A stretch of 64,000 nucleotides of DNA from Collinsella sp. (GTDB lineage: Bacteria > Actinomycetota > Coriobacteriia > Coriobacteriales > Coriobacteriaceae), in NCBI GenBank assembly GCA_014871665.1, contig WGSL01000001.1, positions 1 through 64,000 on the forward strand. Reading direction: 5' to 3'. This document shows, piece after piece, positions 18,054 to 25,500 of the stretch. The stretch's first letter is position 1. The number at the start of each line of letters is the position of its first letter. The translations under genes and the position numbers were made by a program. Below the pieces are notes generated by a model that saw only the letters and a list, made by a program, of their open reading frames with translations, was not told the origin of the DNA and searched no databases.

Positions 18054-19043
18054 ATGGCGTTGAGCAAGGCATCATGCACCGGTCGCGGATTGATTCCGGC
18101 AATTGGTGGACATGTGCACCGCATGTTCGATGAGGGTGAAGACGACCTGTTTTCGCTGAGCCTTGACGACGTGATGGATGATCGCCCGTGGACCGCCGAC
18201 GAACTCATGGGCGGCGGCGGGGCTCGCCCGTCAAGCCCCAATCCCGCACTTGCGCCTGAGCCCGTATCTGCGCCGACTCCTGCGCAGTCGCCTGTTTCGA
18301 CGCCCGCGCCTACGCCCGCACCCACTTCGGCGCCCACGCCCGCTCCCCGCCCCGCAAGCGACCCGTCCGAGACGGCGGCATTTCTCGCAGCAGCGACGCA
18401 GGGCAAATCGGCCGACAGCACCGTTATGTACAGCGCCCAGCAGTTGCCTGTTCCTGCGGCACGCAAGCCTCCGGTCGCAAGGCTCGATGAGCCCGTTGCC
18501 CATCAGGTTGCCTACGATTCCTGGGCTGCAACCGATCTGGATGAGACCTCTACCGGCATGCCGGCGCTCGATGTTCCAGTTAACCCGCTTTTTGCCGCCA
18601 ACACGAGCGCCGCGGACTATGAGGGCGGTGCGGCATATTCCGGTTATTCCGATGGCTATGCTGGCACCGGTCGCATCGAGACCGAGGATTATGGCACCGC
18701 ATCGAGCGATTATCTCAACGATCCGTACGCCGCCACGCCTGCACCGGAATGTGACCCGGAGGCCGCGTCCGCGCCGGCGTATACCAAAAGCACGGGCGAA
18801 GAGCGCTTCGCCGATTATTACGCCGAGGAAAAGGCGCTGCGTTTCTCGGAATTTCCGCAGGCAGTCAAGGTTGCCTTTATCGCCATTATCATTGCCCTGC
18901 TCGGTGTCATTGCGTTTGAGGGGTTCCAGCTGTTCCGCGGCCCCACCCAAGCGGAGTCGGAGACCCAGCAAAAAGAGGACGACAACCAGTACCTGGACAT
19001 CAACACCCTCAAGGGCGACCCCAACGACGGAGACGACGAGTAG
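18054..19043 (+). CDS. proline-rich single-pass membrane protein of unknown function
   Basis: A 329-residue protein read from the ATG at 18054, preceded by AAAGGA about 10 bases away. Residues from about 55 to 115 are a low-complexity Pro/Ala/Thr tract (repeated PAP and PTP motifs). The middle is Tyr/Gly/Asp-rich, and a single hydrophobic segment near residues 280-302 (AVKVAFIAIIIALLGVIAFE) is followed by an acidic tail ending GDDE. No catalytic motif is visible. It looks like a tail-anchored or envelope-associated protein. A TATAAT element sits at 18014-18019. Confidence 0.7.
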   Translation: MALSKASCTGRGLIPAIGGHVHRMFDEGEDDLFSLSLDDVMDDRPWTADELMGGGGARPSSPNPALAPEPVSAPTPAQSPVSTPAPTPAPTSAPTPAPRPASDPSETAAFLAAATQGKSADSTVMYSAQQLPVPAARKPPVARLDEPVAHQVAYDSWAATDLDETSTGMPALDVPVNPLFAANTSAADYEGGAAYSGYSDGYAGTGRIETEDYGTASSDYLNDPYAATPAPECDPEAASAPAYTKSTGEERFADYYAEEKALRFSEFPQAVKVAFIAIIIALLGVIAFEGFQLFRGPTQAESETQQKEDDNQYLDINTLKGDPNDGDDE

Positions 19044-19113
19044 CGAGGGCTGAAGACGGCCGCGGAATCCCGCATCCAGCACCGCCTTCTAAGTGCTGTT
19101 TTGTCATCCAGCT

Positions 19114-19190
19114 ACACTTTTCCGAAGTTTTAAGGTGCCTATCTCGACACTTTTCCGTACTTTTACACGGCTGATTTCGACACTTTTCCG
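19114..19190 (+). repeat. three iterons with an exact 33-bp period
   Basis: ACACTTTTCCG occurs at 19114-19124, 19147-19157 and 19180-19190, so the period is exactly 33 bases, about three helical turns. The last two copies are preceded by TCG. The third copy overlaps a possible -35 (TCGACA) with AATAAT 19 bases further on, so the array may be the operator of the promoter driving the riboswitch transcript. Confidence 0.7.
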
Positions 19191-19221
19191 GATGGAAGCC
19201 GAATAATCACTTGGGAAACCA

Positions 19222-19307
19222 ACGCCATCCGCGCGTCATTTCGCGGATGGCGCTTGATTTCTGTCCGTACACGTTGATAGACCCCATCGTGCCCGCAAGG
19301 AGCGGGC
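19222..19307 (+). other. two leader hairpins upstream of the SAM aptamer
   Basis: CGCCATCCGCG and CGCGGATGGCG (within 19222-19251) form an 11-base-pair stem with an eight-base loop. GCCCGC/GCGGGC (19291-19307) forms a six-base-pair stem with a five-base loop. Both are perfect and lie in the presumed transcript just ahead of the aptamer. The open reading frame does extend upstream through this region, but its structure and the downstream ribosome-binding site argue that it is untranslated leader. Confidence 0.6.
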
Positions 19308-19310
19308 GCG

Positions 19311-19403
19311 TTTTATCCAGAGTCGGGGTAGAGAGTTGGCTCCACGATCCCGACGCCAACCGGCCAAGAGGCACGGTGGCCCTGCCAATATCGATGAAAG
19401 GAG
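19311..19403 (+). promoter_or_regulatory. SAM-I/IV-like (S-box family) riboswitch, translational
   Basis: All elements of the S-box core can be traced by eye. P1 is TTTTATC (19311-19317) with GATGAAA (19393-19399). P2 is GTCGGG (19322-19327) with CCCGAC (19349-19354), with an inner GAG/CTC stem and loop AGTTGG. The conserved CCAACC segment (19356-19361, GCAACC in SAM-I) follows, then P3 GGCCA/TGGCC (19362-19366 with 19377-19381). The junction TGCCAAT holds CCAA (19385-19388), which can pair with the loop TTGG (19336-19339) as the family pseudoknot. P4 is absent, as in SAM-I/IV variants. The 3' strand of P1 overlaps the AAAGGAG ribosome-binding site (19397-19403), so SAM binding should block translation. 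Confidence 0.75.
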
Positions 19404-19408
19404 TCCGT

Positions 19409-19831
19409 ATGGACAATTTCTCCGTGCGCAGTGAGCGCAACTTCCACAACCTGGCAGCCAAGCCAAAACGAATGCATCTTCTGGACAAGCAGAACGGCTA
19501 CGCCTCGGCCATGGTCAAGAGCAGCCTCTCCCACCAGATGCGCTTCACGGTGCAAAAGCTCGAGAAAGAGTTCTGCGTTGCCGGCGACCCGCATGTGTTG
19601 CAGATCAAACTGTCCGGAGACGATTCGCGTGAGCCGTCTAGCTGGGAGCGGTTTGCCGATGGCGCGTGCGTTGCGGGCGGGTCGGGCATCTTTGCCCGCG
19701 AGTGCTTCTGCGAGGGCGCCGAGGTATTCCTGGATCTGTGCCGCGACGCCGTACGCGCGGCCGAGCTGCACCAGTGGAGTCAGAGGGAGTACGAGCTGTT
19801 GAGCGCCGCGCGTGGGGTTGCGGGGATGTAG
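19409..19831 (+). CDS. unknown 140-residue protein under the SAM riboswitch
   Basis: The ATG at 19409 lies six bases after AAAGGAG, giving 140 residues starting MDNFSVRSERNFHNLAAKPKRM. I recognise no family. It has basic and aromatic stretches in the first half (VKSSLSHQMRFTVQKLEKEF) and a Cys-containing acidic second half (GIFARECFCEGAEVFLDLCRDAVRAAELHQW). There is no signal peptide or membrane segment. The leader places it in the SAM/methionine regulon, so a role in methionine, SAM or methyl-transfer metabolism is an inference. A perfect hairpin follows at 19841-19867. Confidence 0.65.
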   Translation: MDNFSVRSERNFHNLAAKPKRMHLLDKQNGYASAMVKSSLSHQMRFTVQKLEKEFCVAGDPHVLQIKLSGDDSREPSSWERFADGACVAGGSGIFARECFCEGAEVFLDLCRDAVRAAELHQWSQREYELLSAARGVAGM

Positions 19832-19840
19832 GCAGACGCA

Positions 19841-19867
19841 GGCGGCGTGCAGCCGTTGCACGCCGCC
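19841..19867. terminator. GC-rich hairpin after the SAM-controlled gene
   Basis: GGCGGCGTGCA and TGCACGCCGCC form a perfect 11-base-pair stem with a five-base loop, 10 bases after the stop codon. It lacks a U-tract, so it is a terminator-like or 3'-protecting hairpin rather than a textbook intrinsic terminator. A second inverted repeat (TGTCAAAAG with CTTTTGACA) follows around 19883-19919. Confidence 0.5.
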
Positions 19868-20070
19868 GCTCAGGCCACGCGATGTCAAAAGACTGACACT
19901 TGTGTATGCCTTTTGACAGTCCGAAAGCGCTAGCGAAGTTCATCGATGCCGCGGCTAGATGCGCAGCAGTAAAGAGATGCTGAATACAAATCGCACCCAT
20001 CTCCAATGGATCCAACACGTCAAAATAAGCACAGATACCCGAGCGCTTATGCTACATGGAAGCACAGAGA

Positions 20071-20109
20071 GGCCCGCGTTCCGAACCACCACAGCTCGGA
20101 ACGCGGGCC
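20071..20109 (-). terminator. hairpin downstream of the putative restriction gene
   Basis: GGCCCGCGTTCCGA (20071-20084) pairs perfectly with 20096-20109 over an 11-base loop, just past the stop codon at 20117. On the minus strand it is followed by TCTCTG rather than a U-run. It probably ends the C-R transcript. Confidence 0.55.
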
Positions 20110-20116
20110 CCAGCAA

Positions 20117-21766
20117 CTAATTCTTTTCGGATAATCCCAATCCAGTAATCTCCTGATAGCGCCGCTTCAACGTATACGCATCGGGAAGCCTAGAGATCCT
20201 CTGATGAATCAACTCATTAAAATCCGCCAGATTTCCGATTACGACATCGATGCCGCCAGCAGCGTTGAGCAAATCGACGTACGTCATAAAGCGAAACTCG
20301 AACGGAATGCCCTCGATTTCCTTTGTGCATCCATCATGAAAGTCAATCAGTCTCGAAACGTCATGGGCAACGTACGTGACTCTAACGGTCATGTCGTAGG
20401 GTTCGTTGCGCAACTTCGCCTCGTGCTCGTGGTAGCGCACAGTTTCATGCAGGGAGTTAATGTGCGCCTGAATGTACTCATCCCGCAGACCGCCACCGTG
20501 TGCCTCATAGGCCTCGATATGTGCACGATTTGAAAGGTCCAAGTATTCAACATCGCCATATTTGCGCCCCGAAGCGTTCGTCTCGTTCACGGAAGAGCCG
20601 AGACCCCTTGCGAACCAGCCCTCTTCCGGATGAATGCAGCGGGTAAGGAAATCTACCAGCCTCTGATCGAGAACGCCCTTGGTTAAACTGTTTGAGATCC
20701 CCACGCGCTTGACAAAAGCCTTGATGGAATCGACGCCGATCGGCTCCAAAGGCGTCTTCGTTTGACGAGAATCGGCAATGAGAATCAAATAACAACGAAT
20801 AATGTGAGCAACGCGTCTTCTCGTCGTGTAGGGCAACTCTGCCAGAATGCTAAAGACATCGGCAAGCAGAATCGAGCCGTTCCCAGTCTGCCGGGAGAGT
20901 TTCGTTTCGGCCCATGCTTCGTCAAGTGAATAGACGGACTTGGCGTTGTTGAGGTATGGATTCTCCTGAGTGGGATGATACATGGAGTTCCAAAGCGCCT
21001 TTACATTGCTCGAACGGGGCGTGCATTCGTAAATCGCCCTGCCGGGGAATCTGTCAACCATCTCAAGCGTAAGCAACTCAAAGTAGAGCATAAACTGGTA
21101 CGGCTCAAAAGGAATGAGGCCCAAGTCGATAACATCGTCGGCAAGCGTATCGCATCTCGAGAACGATCCGAGAAGGCCTCGGAAAGTTTCTCCAGCGACG
21201 TCAGGTTCGATATCACCAAACAGGGCGGCGACGTCTGAAACGTCAGTTTCATGTATTCCGGCTATCCTCTCAGAGCCGAAGGGCGGGTCAATACCGATAG
21301 AACTGATTACAGCATTGATGGCGTCGAAAGTTGCGGCAGGAACGTTAAGAATGCCTCTAATCCTATCGAGACCGAGGTGTTGCTCCACGACAAGGGTACG
21401 AATGAGCGGAGCACAGCCAATCAAAGCGATTGCATGACTCCTTGCCATGAACTGCTTCTCCTCGAGTTTTTCTTCGAGCTTGAAGTAGCCGTTCGCGAGC
21501 TCTTCCATTCCATGGTCGACGCCAACCGCGGCGCTAATGACGTCCTTCAATTCCTTTGAGGGACTATCGTAGTTCTCAAGCCAAAAGCTCCACATCTCGC
21601 CGAAGCGATCGGAGATCTCTTCGGCGGGAATCCTGGATTCCTCAGGGCCATTCTCGTAATAGTCCGCAACCTGAATCGCGGCGCTTTCCATCGAGTTCGG
21701 ATCTATAGGCAGGGACGCCGCCAGAAGCGCTTCGCATATTTCAGAAATGTTTGCACTGCTACTCAT
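20117..21766 (-). CDS. putative type II restriction endonuclease (unknown family)
   Basis: A 549-residue soluble protein that I cannot place in a named family. It overlaps by eight bases the small HTH gene upstream and is divergent from a C5-cytosine methyltransferase, the classic C-R/M layout, so a restriction endonuclease is the most likely role. The first 180 residues are acidic. A conserved-looking block near residues 410-450 reads YGDVEYLDLSNRAHIEAYEA followed by HGGGLRDEYI, with clustered Asp/Glu/His that could be catalytic. The C-terminal part reads MTVRVTYVAHDV. It may instead be another restriction-linked effector. Confidence 0.55.
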   Translation of the reverse strand: MSSSANISEICEALLAASLPIDPNSMESAAIQVADYYENGPEESRIPAEEISDRFGEMWSFWLENYDSPSKELKDVISAAVGVDHGMEELANGYFKLEEKLEEKQFMARSHAIALIGCAPLIRTLVVEQHLGLDRIRGILNVPAATFDAINAVISSIGIDPPFGSERIAGIHETDVSDVAALFGDIEPDVAGETFRGLLGSFSRCDTLADDVIDLGLIPFEPYQFMLYFELLTLEMVDRFPGRAIYECTPRSSNVKALWNSMYHPTQENPYLNNAKSVYSLDEAWAETKLSRQTGNGSILLADVFSILAELPYTTRRRVAHIIRCYLILIADSRQTKTPLEPIGVDSIKAFVKRVGISNSLTKGVLDQRLVDFLTRCIHPEEGWFARGLGSSVNETNASGRKYGDVEYLDLSNRAHIEAYEAHGGGLRDEYIQAHINSLHETVRYHEHEAKLRNEPYDMTVRVTYVAHDVSRLIDFHDGCTKEIEGIPFEFRFMTYVDLLNAAGGIDVVIGNLADFNELIHQRISRLPDAYTLKRRYQEITGLGLSEKN

Positions 21767-22022
21767 TTACACGCTCCCATAAAGGTTGAGGCTCATAAGC
21801 GATAAGGCCATCAAGATCGTCGCTTACCGCACTGAAGGTTAATCCGCAGGCACAAAGCACTTGAGAAAGCTCAGAGACAGTTATGCGCTTGGAGCCGCTT
21901 TCCAGTTTCGAAATCGACGCTTGCTGGCATCCCGTTGCCTCAGCGAGCGCCGCCTGTGACATCCCGGAGCGTCTCCGCCATTTAGCGATAAGTCTCCCGA
22001 GAGAAAGATTGAAGTCTTCCAT
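21759..22022 (-). CDS. XRE-family HTH protein, likely R-M controller (C protein)
   Basis: An 87-residue Cro/CI-like protein with the helix-turn-helix at about residues 19-45 (MSQAALAEATGCQQASISKLESG). The ATG at 22022 follows GGAAGGGGG at a good distance; an in-frame extension to 22067 would run toward the operator and lacks a ribosome-binding site. Its size, overlap with the R gene and position next to a 27-bp operator fit a restriction-modification controller protein that activates R and limits M. Confidence 0.75.
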   Translation of the reverse strand: MEDFNLSLGRLIAKWRRRSGMSQAALAEATGCQQASISKLESGSKRITVSELSQVLCACGLTFSAVSDDLDGLIAYEPQPLWERVNE

Positions 22023-22072
22023 AAACGCCCCCTTCCGGCAGCAACCCATGCTTGTATATGATATCATCTCAT

Positions 22073-22099
22073 GAGCTCATTCCATATTGGAATGAGCTC
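22073..22099. promoter_or_regulatory. 27-bp perfect operator dyad between C and M genes
   Basis: GAGCTCATTCCA (22073-22084), the spacer TAT, then TGGAATGAGCTC (22088-22099): perfect 12-base arms. It lies between the C-protein start (22022) and the methyltransferase start (22123), where a C-box would be. It overlaps the likely promoter of the methyltransferase (TACTAT at 22100-22105) and lies upstream of AT-rich -10-like sequence for the C-R transcript. Confidence 0.75.
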
Positions 22100-22122
22100 T
22101 ACTATTCAGGAGGATTGCTTTA

Positions 22123-23214
22123 ATGAAGCGTTTCGTCAGCCTTTATTCGGGAGCGGGCGGTCTCGACCTCGGCTTCATCGCCGCCGGGTTCACCCCCGTA
22201 TTTGCGAACGATATCAACCCGGACGCCATGAAAACCTACGCTGCCGCGATGGACGCGATCTCGAAGAAGACCGGCAAAACACTGAGCCACAGGATAGTCA
22301 CGGGAGATATTAGGGAAGTTGAGGAACTGCCCGGAAGGGGTTCGGCGGAGCTAGTCATTGGAGGACCGCCCTGTCAGGGCTTCTCGGTCGCGGGGAAGAT
22401 GGACCCGAACGACCCCCGCTCGCGTCACGTCTTCGACTTCCTCGGCATGGTCGAGAGGGTCCAGCCCCAAGCGTTCGTGATGGAGAACGTCAAGGCACTC
22501 GCCAAGAACAAACGCTGGGCTGGAACTATTGCCGACATCCGCAAGAAGGCGGAAGAGATTGGCTACAAAACCAACCTTGAGGTGCTGAACAGTGCCAATT
22601 ACGGCGTCCCGCAGACCAGAGAGCGCATGTTCCTTGTCGGGATCAAGGACCCCTGCATCGAGTACAACTACCCGCAGCCGACAGTCAAGGAATGGGTGGG
22701 TGTGGCCGACGCCCTGCGCGGGCTGCCTCCTCTCGGCGAGCCGGGCAATGATCAGACTTGCAAGGCGAAGGTAACTACGGCAAAAAGCCCCGTGCTCCGC
22801 CCGTCGCCGTTTGCAGGCATGCTGTTCAACGGCCAAGGCCGCCCGATGGACATGGACAAGCCCGCGCCGACGCTTCCCGCCTCAATGGGCGGGAACAGAA
22901 CGCCGATTGTCGATCAAGAGACGCTCGAAACCGGAGCGACCCAATGGGTCGAGAAATACCACGAAGAGCTTCAGAAAGGCGGGAAAGTAGCCGATAGCGT
23001 TCCTCCTCGCCTTCGCCGCATCTCGGTCCAGGAAGCCGCCACCATACAGACCTTCCCGAGGGATATGCCTTGGTATGGTTCGCAATGCTCCCGCTATCGG
23101 CAAATTGGAAACGCCGTTCCTCCCAAGATGGCCTTTGCGGTTGCGCAATCTGTCGCAGAAGCCCTTGGCATGGATATAGACGCAAACCCCTCTCTGCTTG
23201 ACGAGCTAGGTTAG
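22123..23214 (+). CDS. DNA (cytosine-5-)-methyltransferase
   Basis: A 363-residue type II m5C methyltransferase. Motif I is LYSGAGGLDLGF (SAM binding), motif IV GGPPCQGFSVAG (catalytic Cys), motif VI FVMENVKAL, motif VIII QTRERMFLVG, motif IX RRISVQEAATIQTFP and motif X QIGNAVPP. The short target-recognition region between VIII and IX gives no specificity by eye. AGGAGG lies about 10 bases before the ATG. It is the protective partner of the divergent C-R pair. Confidence 0.95.
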   Translation: MKRFVSLYSGAGGLDLGFIAAGFTPVFANDINPDAMKTYAAAMDAISKKTGKTLSHRIVTGDIREVEELPGRGSAELVIGGPPCQGFSVAGKMDPNDPRSRHVFDFLGMVERVQPQAFVMENVKALAKNKRWAGTIADIRKKAEEIGYKTNLEVLNSANYGVPQTRERMFLVGIKDPCIEYNYPQPTVKEWVGVADALRGLPPLGEPGNDQTCKAKVTTAKSPVLRPSPFAGMLFNGQGRPMDMDKPAPTLPASMGGNRTPIVDQETLETGATQWVEKYHEELQKGGKVADSVPPRLRRISVQEAATIQTFPRDMPWYGSQCSRYRQIGNAVPPKMAFAVAQSVAEALGMDIDANPSLLDELG

Positions 23215-23236
23215 ACAATAAGGGCCCGCAATGTGG

Positions 23237-23431
23237 CTACCGCCCCAAAACTTTGCCGAGGGTTTCATCCAAGCTCTCCCGCTCGAGGTCTGCAAGGTCC
23301 AGTCGATAACTCAAATCGCGAATGCGATCCGGAACGTCCTTGAGAAAGTTGTTAGTCCTGGCAGAATAGCATCGTATATCACGAACAAGATAAGCAGTTT
23401 TTAGCCCCTTTTCATCTGCCCTGAGAAGCTG
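23237..23431 (-). pseudogene. degenerate 64-codon coding remnant
   Basis: The minus strand has an open frame of 64 codons ending KVLGR, with a protein-like stretch VRDIRCYSARTNNFLKDVPD followed by RIRDLSYRLDLADLE. It has no plausible start codon and is preceded by an in-frame TAG. Another frame just upstream reads ALLRDMLLNDRLHKPVA, suggesting a frameshift. I do not recognise the source. It sits directly behind the methyltransferase, so it may be the relic of a third restriction-modification gene or of an older insertion. Confidence 0.4.
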
Positions 23432-23630
23432 CTACAGGTTTATGAAGCCGGTCGTTCAACAACATGTCCCGCAAAAGAGCATACGGCCTTTAATTTGCAT
23501 CAGATTCTAAACGTCACGCATGAGAAATCAGCGAGGCCCCAAGTTAAAGCGAGAGCCGAACTCACTCACGGCACGCTACAGCCGTGAACCCTCCAAGCCA
23601 GCCAGCCGTTCAGATGTTCCAAATGATATA

Positions 23631-23680
23631 CAGCTTGAAACCTGGCGACTTGAATCGAAGGTCATTCCTGGGACTATCGG
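23631..23680. repeat. hairpin repeat, left copy of a bracket around the exonuclease block
   Basis: The stretch 23641-23670 matches 26411-26440 at 23 of 30 positions, including GACTTGAATC and GGTCAT. Both copies are in the same orientation. The right copy can form a hairpin followed by a T-run; the left copy is a weaker version. Together they bracket the exonuclose-remnant, unknown-gene and exonuclease block. Confidence 0.45.
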
Positions 23681-23770
23681 TAGGCAGCCTATCTGCATGC
23701 GTTGATCTATCAAATTGGCCTTGATGCCAAGGTATATCCAACACTCGACCACCGTTCTCAGCACATCTCC

Positions 23771-24126
23771 TTACCTCCCCTCCAACTTCAGCTGCAGCAG
23801 CAGATCACTCAGCTCAGGGCACTTGCTGGAAAGGCGTGTTTGAACGCACTCGCCCATCCCCCATCGCTGGCGGATCTCCTGGGCGTGCGGACTCACGTGA
23901 TAGTCCCCGTTCATCACTTGTTTGAGTAGTTTGGCGGTCACGCGGGCATCGGCTAGGGCACTGTGGGCGTGGCACGTCGACTCGTCGAACTCGATGTCAA
24001 ACCACGTTGCCGCGTCACCCAAAGAGACGCACCCGTGGCTGCCCACGTCCATGATCGAGGTATAAAACGCCCGCAGGTCGGCCCAGTCCGTAGGAAAGCC
24101 AGCAAGGCTGACGTGCTTCGTCCACT
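23771..24126 (-). pseudogene. truncated copy of the adjacent DEDD exonuclease (C-terminal third)
   Basis: The frame encodes about 115 residues closely matching the C-terminal half of the intact gene at 25501-26235: FPTDWADLRAFYTSIMDVGS, HSALADARVTAKLLKQVMNG and a final LEGR. Identity at DNA level is about 90 percent by eye. The match stops abruptly near 24120, where an in-frame TAG precedes it, so the N-terminal half with the DFEF motif is missing. It is a partial duplicate lying on the other side of the unknown gene 24223-25458. Confidence 0.85.
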
Positions 24127-24222
24127 AATCGTCCTCGAACCGCCACTAGTCCGTCCCGTCCCAGCAGGCCGCTCAACGGTGAGATAATGCCCACGACTAT
24201 CAACGTAAGCAAGGAGCACGCT

Positions 24223-25458
24223 ATGGCAGACAACGAGACCAAACCCTCGGCGGATGACGGCCGAGAGGAACTCGTGGCAAAACAACTCGCATCCACCAAA
24301 ATCCACCTCGCGCTCACTCAGGAGCGGGCGGACGTCTCCGGCGCCATCAAGCTCCCGCTCGAACGAGTCCCCCAGCTCGGCATAGCGCTCGCCTCACTTC
24401 CCTCGACATTCCGCACCGTCACCAATACGGTGAGTGTGCCTATGCTGCTCCGGCCAACCGACAAGTTTGGCAATCCGCTTGACCCATCGATACTTCAATC
24501 GTTCAAGGACGGCAGCGGCCTCATGGGGTCCTACCGCGATGCGGCCAAGGGTTTCGGGCAGGCGCGCCTCCACGTAGTCGAGGGCGACATCGCCACAAGC
24601 GTCACGCAGGTGCCTTACGATCCAATGTCGTTGTTCATGGCAGCCGCAATCGCGCAGATAAACCAAAAGCTCGACTCCATCCAGGAGTCCGTCGACGAAA
24701 TGTTCGAGTACATGCGTCAGCGCGACAAGGCCAACATGCGTGGCGATCTCAAGACGCTCGCAGATATCCTCAACGGTTACAGCTTCAACTGCGGCGACGC
24801 CACCTACATGGCCAACGCCCATATGAAGGTGCTCGACATCGAGCACGCGTCCACGCGTGACATGGAACTCTTCCGCTCGCAGGCGCAGGCGGACCTGAAA
24901 AAGAAAGGGTTCATCGAGGTGCGAGACGACGTGAAAAGGCGTCTCGACCAGGTTCTCGACTATCTCAAGGACTACCAGCTCGCCACCTATATCCACGCGT
25001 TCTCGCTGTTCCTCGAGCCCATGCTCACCCAGAACTTCGAGCCCGCAAAGCTCGCAGACACTGCCGCAAAAATCGAAGCGGACTCGCTTGCGTACCGCGA
25101 GCTCTACACCGAGTGTTACGACGCACTCGAGGCAAGCGCTGCCGACACTATCGACGTGGCACTTCTGGGCGGCATCGCGTCCGCTGGCAAGATGCTCGGT
25201 CGCGTCATCGCGGCGACGCCCATCGGCGAGTTCACGCCCATAGACGAGGCGCTTGAGGGTGCAGGAGAGGACATCGGCAGGTTCAACGACGAGCAATCCG
25301 AGAAACTCATCGAGAAGCTCCACCAGGCAAAGACGCCCGACGTCGCGCCGTTCAGGCAGAGCATAATGGAGATCGACACCCTCTACAACCGCCCCACGCA
25401 AATCGCCGTGGACGCCGAGAACGTCTACATCCTGCCTGCCGAGCAGCAGGAAGAGTAG
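24223..25458 (+). CDS. unknown 411-residue protein between duplicated exonuclease ends
   Basis: The ATG at 24223 follows AAGGAG by six bases; an earlier in-frame ATG at 24187 has none. The protein starts MADNETKPSADDGREELVAK. A predicted coiled-coil stretch lies around residues 145-180 (AQINQKLDSIQESVDEMFEY). Charged helical regions follow (DDVKRRLDQVLDYLKDYQLA), with a small hydrophobic Gly/Ala segment near residues 325-340 (VALLGGIASAGKMLGRVIAA) and an acidic C-terminus. No enzyme motif is visible. It is convergent with the intact exonuclease. Its location suggests insertion together with a duplicated piece of that gene. Confidence 0.7.
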   Translation: MADNETKPSADDGREELVAKQLASTKIHLALTQERADVSGAIKLPLERVPQLGIALASLPSTFRTVTNTVSVPMLLRPTDKFGNPLDPSILQSFKDGSGLMGSYRDAAKGFGQARLHVVEGDIATSVTQVPYDPMSLFMAAAIAQINQKLDSIQESVDEMFEYMRQRDKANMRGDLKTLADILNGYSFNCGDATYMANAHMKVLDIEHASTRDMELFRSQAQADLKKKGFIEVRDDVKRRLDQVLDYLKDYQLATYIHAFSLFLEPMLTQNFEPAKLADTAAKIEADSLAYRELYTECYDALEASAADTIDVALLGGIASAGKMLGRVIAATPIGEFTPIDEALEGAGEDIGRFNDEQSEKLIEKLHQAKTPDVAPFRQSIMEIDTLYNRPTQIAVDAENVYILPAEQQEE

Positions 25459-25500
25459 CGATACACGACAGGCACGCGCCACGCAGACAGCTAACGCCCC

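Noticed and set aside
19211..19408. In-frame upstream extension of the 140-residue protein
   Set aside because: The region forms hairpins and the SAM aptamer, and a good ribosome-binding site precedes the later ATG. A coding role would also break the P1/ribosome-binding-site overlap logic.
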